DNA of 64,000 nucleotides from Alteromonas gilva (GTDB lineage Bacteria; Pseudomonadota; Gammaproteobacteria; Enterobacterales; Alteromonadaceae): NCBI RefSeq assembly GCF_028595265.1, contig NZ_JAQQXP010000001.1, positions 1,364,001 to 1,428,000 of the forward strand, in the 5' to 3' direction. The notes beneath the pieces are model-generated. The model saw nothing but the letters and a program-made list of their open reading frames with translations, was not told the origin of the DNA and searched no databases. A program made the translations under genes and the position numbers. This document shows, one piece after another, positions 8,991-17,898 of this stretch (position 1 is its first letter; every line of letters begins with the position of its first letter).

Positions 8991-9905
8991 ATGGATACAC
9001 TGGTAAAATTGGTTCCGCTAGCGCATGATCTGTGGGTTTACGTGGCTATTGATGTGGCTCTAGCCTTAGTGTTGCTGCTGGTGATGAAATGGCTGTCACG
9101 TTCGCGCGCTAAAATATCGGTCAGCGATGAGCTGGGCGTTAAAGATAATTTTGCCTTTGGTATCAGTGTTGCTGGTGGCATGTTATCGCTGTGTTTAGTG
9201 CTGAGTTCTGTAGTTGGCCGCCATGTAGGGCAGGGCTATGAAGGGGCAGCGCTAGGGATGGTAGTATTTGGTTTTGTTGGTATTTTGCTGGTAAAAATCG
9301 GCCGCTTTGCACACGACAAAATTGTCCTGGATGATATCGAAACCTACCAGAAAATCGGCGAGCGAAATGTCAGTATAGCCCTCGTTGACGCCGCCAGTGT
9401 TGTTTCGAGTGCCATTATATTACGTAGCATAATGGTGTGGGTGGATGGCACCGATATGAATGCGGTTATTGCGATTGTCAGCGGCTTTTTGGTTGTACTG
9501 GCCATTTTATTGTTAATGACCCGCCTTTTTGAGATACGTTACGCGTTGCAAAATCAGAATCATTCGTTTCAGTCTGCGCTCGACGTCGGGCAAATGGCGC
9601 TGGCCCTGCAGCACGCCGGTAATTTGCTGGGCACGGCAATCGTGGTGTCTTCTGCCGGTGCGCTGCTTGTATACAGCCCGGAAGGGTATGTCAGTAACGT
9701 TACCGGCTGGCTGATTACGAGTGTTTTATTGTCCTTGCTGCTGTGGTTTTTGGTGGCGATCAGCAAACGGACCGTACTTAACGGTATCAATTATCAGAAA
9801 GAAGTTGATGAGCAGCACAATGTTGGCGTTGCGGCTGTGGAGTTTACCTTAAGTATTGGTATTGCGTTGATTGTCAGTGGTGTGCTGAGTTCAACTGCCG
9901 GATAA
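8991..9905 (+). CDS. DUF350 inner-membrane protein (two DUF350 repeats)
   Basis: A 304-aa integral membrane protein with about eight hydrophobic segments arranged as two similar halves, each with the small-residue, glycine-rich helices typical of DUF350 (YjfL family). The first half contains NFAFGISVAGGMLSL and the second an equivalent HAGNLLGTAIVVSSAG. The repeats suggest an internal duplication. The family function is unknown; some members sit with stress or ion-homeostasis genes. It ends inside the convergent GIY-YIG gene, overlapping it by 32 bases. Confidence 0.75.
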   Translation: MDTLVKLVPLAHDLWVYVAIDVALALVLLLVMKWLSRSRAKISVSDELGVKDNFAFGISVAGGMLSLCLVLSSVVGRHVGQGYEGAALGMVVFGFVGILLVKIGRFAHDKIVLDDIETYQKIGERNVSIALVDAASVVSSAIILRSIMVWVDGTDMNAVIAIVSGFLVVLAILLLMTRLFEIRYALQNQNHSFQSALDVGQMALALQHAGNLLGTAIVVSSAGALLVYSPEGYVSNVTGWLITSVLLSLLLWFLVAISKRTVLNGINYQKEVDEQHNVGVAAVEFTLSIGIALIVSGVLSSTAG

Positions 9906-10203
9906 GCTCAGTACTTAGCTTTTGCGCTGTTACCGGCAGTTCGATTTCTACCGGTTCGTTGGCTAACTTGTCTTTGATACTGCGGTTACAGCCTTTGATC
10001 CAGGCTTCCAAACGCAGTGCATGGCTTTTATTTTCGACTTCGAAAATGCAGTAGTAGTGAAGTGGTAACTTACCCCGTAACGCTTTTGCGCCGCCTTTAA
10101 TATCACCACTGTGCTGACGCAGTCGCCGTTTTGGATCGGTAGTAACGCCAGTGTATAGCGTATTTCGCGCGGTTTTTAATAAATATACATACCATGATGT
10201 CAC
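9874..10203 (-). CDS. GIY-YIG domain endonuclease-like protein (UPF0213/YhbQ type)
   Basis: A 109-aa single-domain protein. The GIY-YIG core is present as WYVYLLKT then TLYTGVT, followed by RRLRQHSGD and KALRGKLP, with the conserved late Glu in RLEAWIKG. This is the size and arrangement of the YhbQ/UPF0213 group, whose members have weak nuclease activity and possible roles in DNA repair. The gene overlaps the 3' end of the DUF350 gene by 32 bases, tail to tail, and starts 65 bases from the divergent hldE. Confidence 0.88.
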   Translation of the reverse strand: MTSWYVYLLKTARNTLYTGVTTDPKRRLRQHSGDIKGGAKALRGKLPLHYYCIFEVENKSHALRLEAWIKGCNRSIKDKLANEPVEIELPVTAQKLSTELIRQLNSAHH

Positions 10204-10267
10204 GGGTTGGCTCTCGTCTGTACTTCGCTGTTATACTTGCGCCACTAGTGTAACGAAAAAGACAGTA

Positions 10268-11701
10268 ATGACACTCCCGAATTTTAATCAAATACATATT
10301 CTCGTGGTCGGTGACGTCATGTTGGACCGCTACTGGAGCGGCTCAACCGCGCGCGTTTCCCCTGAGGCACCGGTGCCGGTAGTCAACATTAACAATACCG
10401 AGGACCGCCCCGGCGGCGCTGCAAATGTGGCCATTAATTTAGCGTCACTGGGAGTTAAAGTTACCTTGCTGGGGATGGTCGGCAACGATGAAAATGCCGA
10501 TATTTTGCGTAACCGCCTTGCAGGCTATGGCATTGAATGCATGTTCACCACGTGTGACGGGCTCGATACCATCACTAAATTACGAGTAATGAGCCGCAAT
10601 CAGCAGCTCCTGAGAATGGATTTTGAACGTTCTTTTGCTGAGCAGGATAAGTCGGCGCTCAACGCCAACTTCAAGGCGCACCTCGCGGGGTGTGACGCGG
10701 TTATTTTATCGGACTATGCCAAAGGCGCATTAAGCGATCCTCAGACGCTGATCGCCCATGCCCGTAAGCATTCAGTGCCTGTTATTGTCGATCCCAAAGG
10801 CGATGATTTCACAAAATACCACGGGGCAACGTTAATTACGCCGAATATGGCCGAGTTTAAAACAGTTGCGGGCGCTATCAACAGTGAACAGCAGCTTATC
10901 GAGCGTGCCAATGCACTGTGTGAGACGTTAGCGCTGGAGGCATTGCTGGTCACCCGTTCAGAGCAGGGAATGACATTATTTGTACCCGGCGAGCCTGAAC
11001 TGCATTTGCCCGCTAAAGCCAAAGAGGTCTACGACGTTACCGGCGCCGGCGACACGGTTATCTCCATATTGGCGGCCAGTGTTGCTGCCGGGGAAAGTTT
11101 AGCGCGTGCCAGTGTGCTGGCTAATCTGGCTGCCAGTATTGTGGTAGGTAAATTGGGCACGTCTGCCATTACCACCACCGAACTTGCTGTGGCGGCTGGT
11201 CAGCATAGCCACCCTGATGGTGGGGTAATGTCCGAAGAACAGTTAGTCCTGGCGGTGACCGCGGCGCAGGCCCGCGGCGAAAAAGTGGTTATGACCAATG
11301 GCTGTTTTGATATTTTGCATGCGGGTCATGTGTCGTACCTGGAGGCCGCCGCTAAATTGGGAGACAGGCTCATCGTAGCGGTTAATACCGATGCGTCTGT
11401 CCAGGCGTTGAAAGGCCCAGGCCGGCCTGTCAATACGGTCGCCAGACGTATGGCCGTGCTGGCCGGTTTAAGTGCGGTGGACTGGGTAGTGCCCTTTAGC
11501 GAAGATACCCCGCAACGTCTTATTGCCCGGTTGTTGCCGAATATACTGGTAAAAGGTGGTGATTATAAAGTGGAGGACATCGCCGGTGGTCAGGAAGTGC
11601 TCGACAACGGCGGTGCCGTGAAAGTGCTTCACTTTGAAGAGGGTGTGTCGACAACAGGTATCATCGAAACGATTGTTAGCCAACAGAGTTTTCGCAAGTG
11701 A
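10268..11701 (+). CDS. hldE: bifunctional heptose 7-phosphate kinase / heptose 1-phosphate adenylyltransferase HldE
   Basis: Two-domain enzyme of the ADP-L-glycero-beta-D-manno-heptose pathway for the LPS inner core. Residues 1 to about 318 are a ribokinase-fold kinase (VVGDVMLDRYW at the start, DVTGAGDTV near residue 260). Residues about 344-477 are a nucleotidyltransferase with TNGCFDILHAGHV (HxGH). At 477 aa from ATG 10268 it equals the E. coli protein. A longer frame from 10151 would run into the divergent GIY-YIG gene and lacks similarity. It makes a beta-heptose precursor, distinct from the alpha-heptose GDP route encoded further right, although both could share GmhA. Confidence 0.96.
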   Translation: MTLPNFNQIHILVVGDVMLDRYWSGSTARVSPEAPVPVVNINNTEDRPGGAANVAINLASLGVKVTLLGMVGNDENADILRNRLAGYGIECMFTTCDGLDTITKLRVMSRNQQLLRMDFERSFAEQDKSALNANFKAHLAGCDAVILSDYAKGALSDPQTLIAHARKHSVPVIVDPKGDDFTKYHGATLITPNMAEFKTVAGAINSEQQLIERANALCETLALEALLVTRSEQGMTLFVPGEPELHLPAKAKEVYDVTGAGDTVISILAASVAAGESLARASVLANLAASIVVGKLGTSAITTTELAVAAGQHSHPDGGVMSEEQLVLAVTAAQARGEKVVMTNGCFDILHAGHVSYLEAAAKLGDRLIVAVNTDASVQALKGPGRPVNTVARRMAVLAGLSAVDWVVPFSEDTPQRLIARLLPNILVKGGDYKVEDIAGGQEVLDNGGAVKVLHFEEGVSTTGIIETIVSQQSFRK

Positions 11702-11811
11702 TGGAGTAATGTTGTTGGGCTGGTATTTCCTTTTCCAGCACGCATGTCAGCATTTCGGTAAACCCGGGTGGGTGATTACACTCATCCGACATTGATAGGC
11801 AGTTATCATTT

Positions 11812-12915
11812 ATGTACGAAAGTTACTATGGTTTTAAGTCGAAACCGTTTCAGTTAACGCCTGATCCGGCATTTTTTTTCGCGAGTAAACTACATAAACG
11901 GGCTATCTCTTATCTGCAATACGGGCTCTCCCAGGCCGAGGGGTTTATTGTTATCACCGGGGGGGTGGGAACCGGAAAAACAACCATTGCAAATAGCTTG
12001 CTGGCAGATCTGCAACAGGACATTGTTGCGGCACAGATCGTTACGCCAAAGTTGTCGCCTGATGAATTGGTAAAAATGGTGGGCAGCCGGTTTGGCATTA
12101 ACGTGGCTGGGAAGAGCAAAGCCGATATTATCGGTGAGCTAGAAAAGTATTTGTACTCATTAAGTGGTCAGGGACGTCGTGCGCTATTATTGGTCGATGA
12201 AGCGCAAAATTTGCCGTTGGAAGCCATCGAAGAGCTGCGTATGCTGTCTAACTTTCAGCATGCAGGAAAGCCCCTGTTGCAGAGTTTTTTATTAGGTCAG
12301 CAAGAGTTACAACCGATTTTACGCGCGCCAAATATGGAGCAGTTTCGCCAGCGAATTGTTGCCTCCTGCCATTTGCAGCCGCTCAATGCCGAAGAAGTAC
12401 AAGCCTATATTGAGTTCAGACTGGCTCAGGCAGGCCGCAGTGGCAGTGCGTTGTTTACTGAGGCTGCCTATGAGGTCATTTTTGACTTCTCCAAAGGGAT
12501 CCCCCGCAAGGTTAATACATTGCTCGACAGGGCGCTATTATTTGGTTATCTGGAAGACATAACTGTTTTTGAGGGAAGCGCCATCACTCAGGTGGTCGAA
12601 GAAATAAACAGCGAAATGTTTATTGCCGACGATACTGGTGTTGAGGATGAGCCAGACTATGCACCTGGGCAAACCGCCCCCTATGGTTTTACCACCCGCA
12701 ATGGCAAGACAATTACAGAAATTGATTATTATAAAGACATGCTGGGCGAGCTGGTGGACGCGTTAGATGATGTCATCGTTCATAAAGTAAAGCTGACCCA
12801 GCATATTGATAAGGTAATGAAGAAAAAGTATCAGGATTACATGCAGCTAAAAAGCGAGAGCGCTGATAAAGAAGATACTGAAGTGCCCAGAGAAGACGAG
12901 CTCAGTTCGCGCTGA
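11812..12915 (+). CDS. XrtA-system-associated ExeA-like ATPase
   Basis: A 367-aa AAA ATPase of the ExeA/GspA type found in exosortase-A loci (the family I know as TIGR03015, putative secretion ATPase). The opening MYESYYGFKSKPFQLTPDP is typical. Walker A is GGVGTGKTT (residues 50-58) and Walker B is ALLLVDEAQ (about 124-132), with a sensor/arginine region around FRQRIVASC. There is no peptidoglycan-binding domain; the last 80 residues are acidic and lysine-rich, probably disordered or coiled coil. It is transcribed alone, converging on the EPS barrel gene. The likely role is energising EPS assembly, but no mechanism is established. Confidence 0.88.
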   Translation: MYESYYGFKSKPFQLTPDPAFFFASKLHKRAISYLQYGLSQAEGFIVITGGVGTGKTTIANSLLADLQQDIVAAQIVTPKLSPDELVKMVGSRFGINVAGKSKADIIGELEKYLYSLSGQGRRALLLVDEAQNLPLEAIEELRMLSNFQHAGKPLLQSFLLGQQELQPILRAPNMEQFRQRIVASCHLQPLNAEEVQAYIEFRLAQAGRSGSALFTEAAYEVIFDFSKGIPRKVNTLLDRALLFGYLEDITVFEGSAITQVVEEINSEMFIADDTGVEDEPDYAPGQTAPYGFTTRNGKTITEIDYYKDMLGELVDALDDVIVHKVKLTQHIDKVMKKKYQDYMQLKSESADKEDTEVPREDELSSR

Positions 12916-13030
12916 CATTACCGGGCCTGCCGGACGGTTTCGAGAAGTAAGGGGCTTGCGTGCAGACCAACAGCCCTACACCTGATATCAGCAGGCGGTG
13001 TTGATGACTTTTCTTGTCAGTCTGACTTGC

Positions 13031-14683
13031 TTACTGAAGTTGGTATCTTAGCCCCAGCGCCAACTGAGTATCGGTAAAATTGTTGCCAAAGAATCCAAAC
13101 GTTTCAAAATCGCCTTCCTGATCAACAATGGTAAGCGTCAGATACGCGCTGAGATGATCGCTCAGCGTATGGCGGGTATCCAGCGATATTCTTTTGGCTG
13201 TCGACTCTTGCTGAATTAATTCCTGTGATTGTCCTTCACTATCAGAATATTGCAGCGTCGCAACAATTTTAGTATCTCTGCTTGCAGCGAAGCTGCCGGT
13301 TAACGTCACTGAATCAAAGGATCTTAGTCTTTCCAAATCAAGATAGTCATCCTCAGCGCGACGCAGTGACAGGTTAAATTGAAGTCTTGAGAAGCTATAT
13401 CCAATAGCGGCGTTTAAGGCTTTGCGCAGAATGATATTGTCATCCAGCTCAAATACGTTCTGACTAAATTGCGCCAGAGTCTCGCCGGGCTGGGGAGTAT
13501 AATCGACGGAATCAGGTTGCTGACACTCACTAATGTCGGTAAACGAAGCAGGGCATACAAACAGCCCCAGGTCTTCCACGGAAGATAATAAACGTGTCGC
13601 ATTGGTAACGGTTTCTGTATAGCCTAACGTACTACGAAAGTACTTACTGTTGTATCTCAGTGCCGATTGGGCGCTGCGGCCAAAAAAGCGCTTGTTAAGA
13701 CGCAGAAAAAAACCGGTTCTGTTGCTGAACGCCCATTTGACATCTGCCGCAATAAAATTATCGTCGTCAGCTGAATCTGTCTGGCTGTCGACGCCGTTCA
13801 GCGTGACGCTGATAACTCTGTATGGGCTTTGGCGGTAAGTTAGTCCGGCGCCATAAGTATTGTATTGCCGGGAACTATCAAATGCTGAATCAGGTGCCGA
13901 GGTATCGTAGCGCTCTGTGGTGCCGGAGAGCCTGATACCCAGCCACGGCAACATCATAAAATCTGCTTCGGCGTTACTATTAATACTTCTGAAATTGCCG
14001 TAAGCATTATTCCCGCGTCGCGACTCCTGTAAACTGGCATCAGCCTGCCAGTATACAAAGGATGCATTGTCGCCATTACTTAAACCAAGCTCTACACTGG
14101 CATTTTTTGAGTCGATGTCATTACCGGTAGCACTCTGTGCACGCGTTACTTTTAGCTGTGTATAGCTCGCGTTGAGTAACGTATTAATATAGTCACCTTG
14201 CGTAGTTTCGAGGGTTGCTGCCAGGTTGTGATTGGTGGTTTTAGCCAGTGCATCCGGGTTACTGATAAAGTTGGCTAAAATAAAATTCTGCCCCCCGTCC
14301 GGACGATATTGCATTGAACTTTGTGCGTTAAAGGTAATTAGGTCCTCAAGCAGTGAGTAGGTTAAAAAGGAGCGATAGGTTGAAAAGTTATTTTCTGTAG
14401 AAAGCGCCTCATTATCCCGTTTTAAATAGGTATGTGTACCACTGAAGCTGGCGTCTATTGTCCGGCTGTTGAAAAAAGCTGTTAGAGCCGGCGCTACCGA
14501 GTAAGACTGGAGCGACAGGTCAGCTTCATTTTGTCTGTCGACGCGCTGACTAATGTATTCAGCCTTAACCGACGGCAACAAGCCCGCTTCAGCCGAAAAC
14601 GGACTGCGGATGTGGGCAAGAAGCGTTAACGGTAATAACCAGGAAGCGGTTATTAAGACTCGTTTAGAACTACTCTGAACCAT
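13031..14683 (-). CDS. XrtA/PEP-CTERM-locus outer-membrane beta-barrel protein
   Basis: A 550-aa outer-membrane barrel with an N-terminal signal (hydrophobic stretch within residues 10-28) and many alternating amphipathic strands. It ends in LALGLRYQLQ. It matches the family I know as TIGR03016, the barrel always found beside the Wza-like lipoprotein in exosortase-A EPS loci, and probably forms the outer-membrane exit pore for the polymer. I chose ATG 14683, which overlaps the end of the kinase gene by 14 bases; a longer frame from 14713 lies wholly within that gene. It is last in the minus-strand EPS-export operon. Confidence 0.85.
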   Translation of the reverse strand: MVQSSSKRVLITASWLLPLTLLAHIRSPFSAEAGLLPSVKAEYISQRVDRQNEADLSLQSYSVAPALTAFFNSRTIDASFSGTHTYLKRDNEALSTENNFSTYRSFLTYSLLEDLITFNAQSSMQYRPDGGQNFILANFISNPDALAKTTNHNLAATLETTQGDYINTLLNASYTQLKVTRAQSATGNDIDSKNASVELGLSNGDNASFVYWQADASLQESRRGNNAYGNFRSINSNAEADFMMLPWLGIRLSGTTERYDTSAPDSAFDSSRQYNTYGAGLTYRQSPYRVISVTLNGVDSQTDSADDDNFIAADVKWAFSNRTGFFLRLNKRFFGRSAQSALRYNSKYFRSTLGYTETVTNATRLLSSVEDLGLFVCPASFTDISECQQPDSVDYTPQPGETLAQFSQNVFELDDNIILRKALNAAIGYSFSRLQFNLSLRRAEDDYLDLERLRSFDSVTLTGSFAASRDTKIVATLQYSDSEGQSQELIQQESTAKRISLDTRHTLSDHLSAYLTLTIVDQEGDFETFGFFGNNFTDTQLALGLRYQLQ

Positions 14684-15515
14684 AGCCGTAGTAACCGTAA
14701 TATCCCATATCACCGTCGTTGTAGACGGACTTGTTCACCACAAAGCCAATTGCCATATCGGGGTTCAACCGTTCAATGGAGACCTTTATATCGTGCATTT
14801 TCGCTTTGCCTTCCTCGACGACGACAACGGCTTGCCCTGCAAAGTTGGCCAGTACGGCGGTTTCAGTGATACCTATCAAAGGCGGAGAGTCAATAATCAC
14901 TACACGGTCTGCGTATCGGTTGGCAAACTCTTCTATGATTTCGTGCATTTTTTGACTGGCGAGCAATTCCGTACTTAAGTGATGGGTTTTGCCGGCGGGG
15001 ATGATTTTTAATTTATCAATATTGGTAGAATACAGTACATCAGCAATGTCATCGACTTCACCAGTGAGATATTCCATCAGGCCTTGTCTGCGCTCTACAC
15101 CCAGGCTAAACAGCACATTAGGTTTTAGTACGTCTGCATCCACCAGCAATACGGTCTTGTCTTGTTCCGACGCTATACTTAGCGCAAGGTTCGTCGCCGT
15201 GAAGGTTTTCCCTTCGGCAGGCCGACTGCTGGAGACCATAATGATATTACTGTTTTTAAGCGTTTTAGCCAGCTTACCAAATGCATTGGACAATAGTTTA
15301 CGTTTGATTTCTCGAAACTCTTCATTGATCTGTCTTCGGCCGCCAGACATGGTGACATAGCCCTTTTCTTCAAGCATTTCCAAATCAAGAAACATGGGCT
15401 CTTTGGTGTCATGGCCAGCAGAATTCTTGACTGCTGGGGCAGCTTCGTCGCTGGATTGTTGCTCCTGGCGTTGCTGTTGATTTCGTTGTAACGCTTTTTC
15501 AATCGTATTAGTCAT
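14670..15515 (-). CDS. XrtA-locus tyrosine autokinase (Wzc/CpsD-type)
   Basis: Cytoplasmic BY-kinase controlling EPS chain length through cycles of autophosphorylation, 281 aa. Walker A appears as SSSRPAEGKTFTATN, Walker A' as VLLVDADVLKPN, and Walker B as VVIIDSPPLIG. The C-terminal tail has a tyrosine cluster (GYYGYYGYG) that would be the phosphorylation site. It corresponds to TIGR03018, which lacks the membrane segments of Wzc. The partner membrane protein is the adjacent Wzz-type gene. ATG 15515 is preceded by GAAGG at good spacing; a TTG two codons upstream is less likely. It is co-transcribed with the genes on both sides. Confidence 0.92.
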   Translation of the reverse strand: MTNTIEKALQRNQQQRQEQQSSDEAAPAVKNSAGHDTKEPMFLDLEMLEEKGYVTMSGGRRQINEEFREIKRKLLSNAFGKLAKTLKNSNIIMVSSSRPAEGKTFTATNLALSIASEQDKTVLLVDADVLKPNVLFSLGVERRQGLMEYLTGEVDDIADVLYSTNIDKLKIIPAGKTHHLSTELLASQKMHEIIEEFANRYADRVVIIDSPPLIGITETAVLANFAGQAVVVVEEGKAKMHDIKVSIERLNPDMAIGFVVNKSVYNDGDMGYYGYYGYGSE

Positions 15516-15526
15516 AATCAACCTTC

Positions 15527-17077
15527 TCAGAATAGCTTGATATTCATGATTTCAGCCCCCACGAGTAGGCAATAAATGGCCAGTAATAAGCCCGTTGATA
15601 AACCAAATATGGTCAAACGATGGCGGTTACGGGCTTTGATCTGTGGTTTGTTGAAGTGACTTACCGTACCCCATATCGGGTAGTCAGATAAGTTATGCAG
15701 TTGCTTTGCTCTTATCAGTACCGGAGATAACTGGCTGAGTAAAAAGGCAATGCCGACTCCCAAACCAAAGCCGGCAATCAGGATACCGGTATACATCATA
15801 ATTCTGTTTGGGGCTGAGGGGGCAGTAGGAACCACGGGTGGCTCAATGATCTGAAATTGTAAATCTTCTGCTGAAACGTCGGCGCGGCGGGAAATACTTG
15901 CCGCTTCCTTTCTGCTAAGCAAATCTTCGTACTTATCTTTAGTAATACCGTAGTCTCTGTTTAACGCCGTCGATTCAGCCTCGATTTGTGGTACCAAATC
16001 GATTTTAGATCTTAGCTCGGTTATTTTATCGTTCAGGTATTGCTCCTTCACTAAGAGCGCGGCTTTACTACTTTTAAGACGGCTTAGTTCAAGTCTTATC
16101 TCGGTATTAAGCTCACTCGCCACAGCGTCTTCGTTATCATTATCGAGGAAGGCCTCAATTTCTTTTTTTCTGGCTTCTTCGAGAGACGTCAGCAACGCTT
16201 TGGTACCCTGAACATCAGGGTGAAGTTCGGTAAACCGCAATAATAAGCGGTCCAGCTCTTCCTCCAACGCCTTAATACGATTATCGTAACGGGTTTTTAA
16301 CACAGGACTATCGTTATTGGTGACGTCAAAACTGTCTGCTGATTTAAAAGAATCAAATTGTTGTTTCATCGACTCAATTTGCTCATCAACCTGCTTCACC
16401 TCCAGCTTGGTCGCGTCGAGCTGGTCTTTGAATGATTGTAGTGATGAATAGTATGAGCCCTGGAGCGGCAAAATATTACTGTATTGCCGTTTAAAGTCAG
16501 CCAGGCGTTGTTCGGCCTCAGTCAGGCGGTTTTCGTAGTCAGCTATCTGCTCATCTAAAAAGCGCCCGGCGGTGTCAGTATCGCGGCGATTGTTACCTAA
16601 TGAGCCTTCGACGAATAAATCCAGGGTTTCCTGCACCACTTTCTGCGCGGTTTCAGGAGAGCGATGGCTGAAAGAAATACGATAAATGTTGTCGCGACCC
16701 GTGGAGTCCAGGTCGATATTCTGGGTTAACGACGTTACCAGGGCATTAAATTGCTCTTTGGTCTGAGTGTTGAGATCTAAGTCACTCTCCCGGGCAATTT
16801 TTTCGACATTGCTGCGGCTGAGCAACGTTTTGGCCATCATGCTGACTTCTTGCTCGGGATTCGACTGAATCGCCAGACCACGTAATAACGGCTGCAAAAC
16901 AGAGCGGGTATCAACATACACAACGGCTTTTGACTGGAAAGTGTCTGGGAGTGATGCGACATAAAGAAAGCCAACAGGGCATAACAGCCACGTGCTTATC
17001 ATGACGTAGCGCTTTTTAATCCAAATGCCTTTAACGTAGTCAAGCACTTGATTTAGCAGTTGCTGAAAATCCTGCAT
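15527..17077 (-). CDS. XrtA-locus chain-length determinant (Wzz/PCP-2a-like)
   Basis: Polysaccharide co-polymerase, 516 aa, corresponding to TIGR03007. An N-terminal TM segment (about residues 24-42) is followed by a Wzz domain with VYVDTRSVLQPLLRGLA, a long periplasmic coiled-coil region (about 170-390), the conserved proline-rich stretch IEPPVVPTAPSAPN, and a TM segment near residue 430. A further TM near the C terminus (about 490-508) is present. It sets polymer length and links the cytoplasmic kinase (11 bases downstream) to the Wza-like lipoprotein (32 bases upstream). Confidence 0.92.
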   Translation of the reverse strand: MQDFQQLLNQVLDYVKGIWIKKRYVMISTWLLCPVGFLYVASLPDTFQSKAVVYVDTRSVLQPLLRGLAIQSNPEQEVSMMAKTLLSRSNVEKIARESDLDLNTQTKEQFNALVTSLTQNIDLDSTGRDNIYRISFSHRSPETAQKVVQETLDLFVEGSLGNNRRDTDTAGRFLDEQIADYENRLTEAEQRLADFKRQYSNILPLQGSYYSSLQSFKDQLDATKLEVKQVDEQIESMKQQFDSFKSADSFDVTNNDSPVLKTRYDNRIKALEEELDRLLLRFTELHPDVQGTKALLTSLEEARKKEIEAFLDNDNEDAVASELNTEIRLELSRLKSSKAALLVKEQYLNDKITELRSKIDLVPQIEAESTALNRDYGITKDKYEDLLSRKEAASISRRADVSAEDLQFQIIEPPVVPTAPSAPNRIMMYTGILIAGFGLGVGIAFLLSQLSPVLIRAKQLHNLSDYPIWGTVSHFNKPQIKARNRHRLTIFGLSTGLLLAIYCLLVGAEIMNIKLF

Positions 17078-17109
17078 TGCGAGTTCGTTCCGTTTTAATT
17101 AGTAATTAT

Positions 17110-17733
17110 TTAGTACCAGGCTTCAGGAATGATAACGATATCACCAGGCAGCATATCCACATTTTGTGAGATGTCTCCTTCTCTGATTAACTCATCAATT
17201 TCAATGTCAAAAGAACGTTTTTCGCCGTCAATGACTCGAATTAATTTAGCGTTATCGCCATCGGCAAATTCAGTTAATCCGCCAACGGCTATCATGAGGT
17301 CGAGCAGGGTCATATGTTCAGTATAATTAATGGCCCGGGGATTGGTCGCTTCACCAATCACTCTGACTTGTTCGCTCAGGGGGCCCTGAAAACCTGTCAC
17401 GCTGACCGTTACTCTTGGGCTGTTGATGTACTTGGAGAGTTCTTCTTCAATCTCGCGTGCAAGTGCGGTGGGTGTTTTACCGGAAACATCGAGATCTTCT
17501 ACTAATGCCGTAGTGACCTTACCGTCTGGTCTAACCAGGAAGTTCCCTGAAATTTCAGGGTTACGCCATACAAATATGGTGAGATTGTCGCCGGGGCCGA
17601 TTAAATAGCGGTAGTCGTTGACGTCGCTGGTTAACGATATCCGGGTGGTCGCCTCTGGTAGTCTGTTGCTTTGGCAACCAGTTACCATTATTGCCATTAG
17701 CGTGAACAGGCAAAATTTAATCATATTGCTCAT
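17110..17733 (-). CDS. XrtA-locus polysaccharide export lipoprotein (Wza-like)
   Basis: A 207-aa periplasmic/outer-membrane lipoprotein. The signal peptide ends in a lipobox VTGC (Cys 20). A Poly_export domain follows (YLIGPGDNLTIFVWRNPEI), then two SLBB-like repeats (VRVIGEATNPRAINY, DMLPGDIVIIPEAWY). The protein is much shorter than Wza and lacks its C-terminal amphipathic helix, as in TIGR03027. Outer-membrane passage must therefore use another protein, most likely the beta-barrel three genes downstream. It is the first gene of the minus-strand export operon. Confidence 0.93.
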   Translation of the reverse strand: MSNMIKFCLFTLMAIMVTGCQSNRLPEATTRISLTSDVNDYRYLIGPGDNLTIFVWRNPEISGNFLVRPDGKVTTALVEDLDVSGKTPTALAREIEEELSKYINSPRVTVSVTGFQGPLSEQVRVIGEATNPRAINYTEHMTLLDLMIAVGGLTEFADGDNAKLIRVIDGEKRSFDIEIDELIREGDISQNVDMLPGDIVIIPEAWY

Positions 17734-17898
17734 TATGCAATTCCTTTAACGACTACAACGCAAAGAGCGCATCGTCAACGTTGAATGTTACACCAAACCC
17801 ATTAAATATTTGTGCTGCTTTGACAATTATTTAACGATAAGGCAAAACTAGTCTATATCAACTAATTAAAATGTCATATTATAAATGTTCATAGCAGC
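17734..17898. promoter_or_regulatory. divergent promoter region of the two EPS operons
   Basis: This 165-base AT-rich region separates the minus-strand export operon from the plus-strand synthesis operon and must hold both promoters. A TTGACA hexamer is present at 17820-17825 on the plus strand, but no good -10 hexamer lies 16-18 bases after it. I mark the region, not a mapped promoter. Confidence 0.45.

Noticed and set aside
10151..10267. Longer N terminus of HldE
   Set aside because: The extra 39 residues overlap the divergent GIY-YIG gene and have no counterpart in HldE, which is 477 aa from ATG 10268.
17820..17858. Sigma-70 promoter with TTGACA before the EPS priming gene
   Set aside because: No acceptable -10 hexamer lies 16-18 bases downstream; the nearest TA-rich stretch is about 27 bases away.
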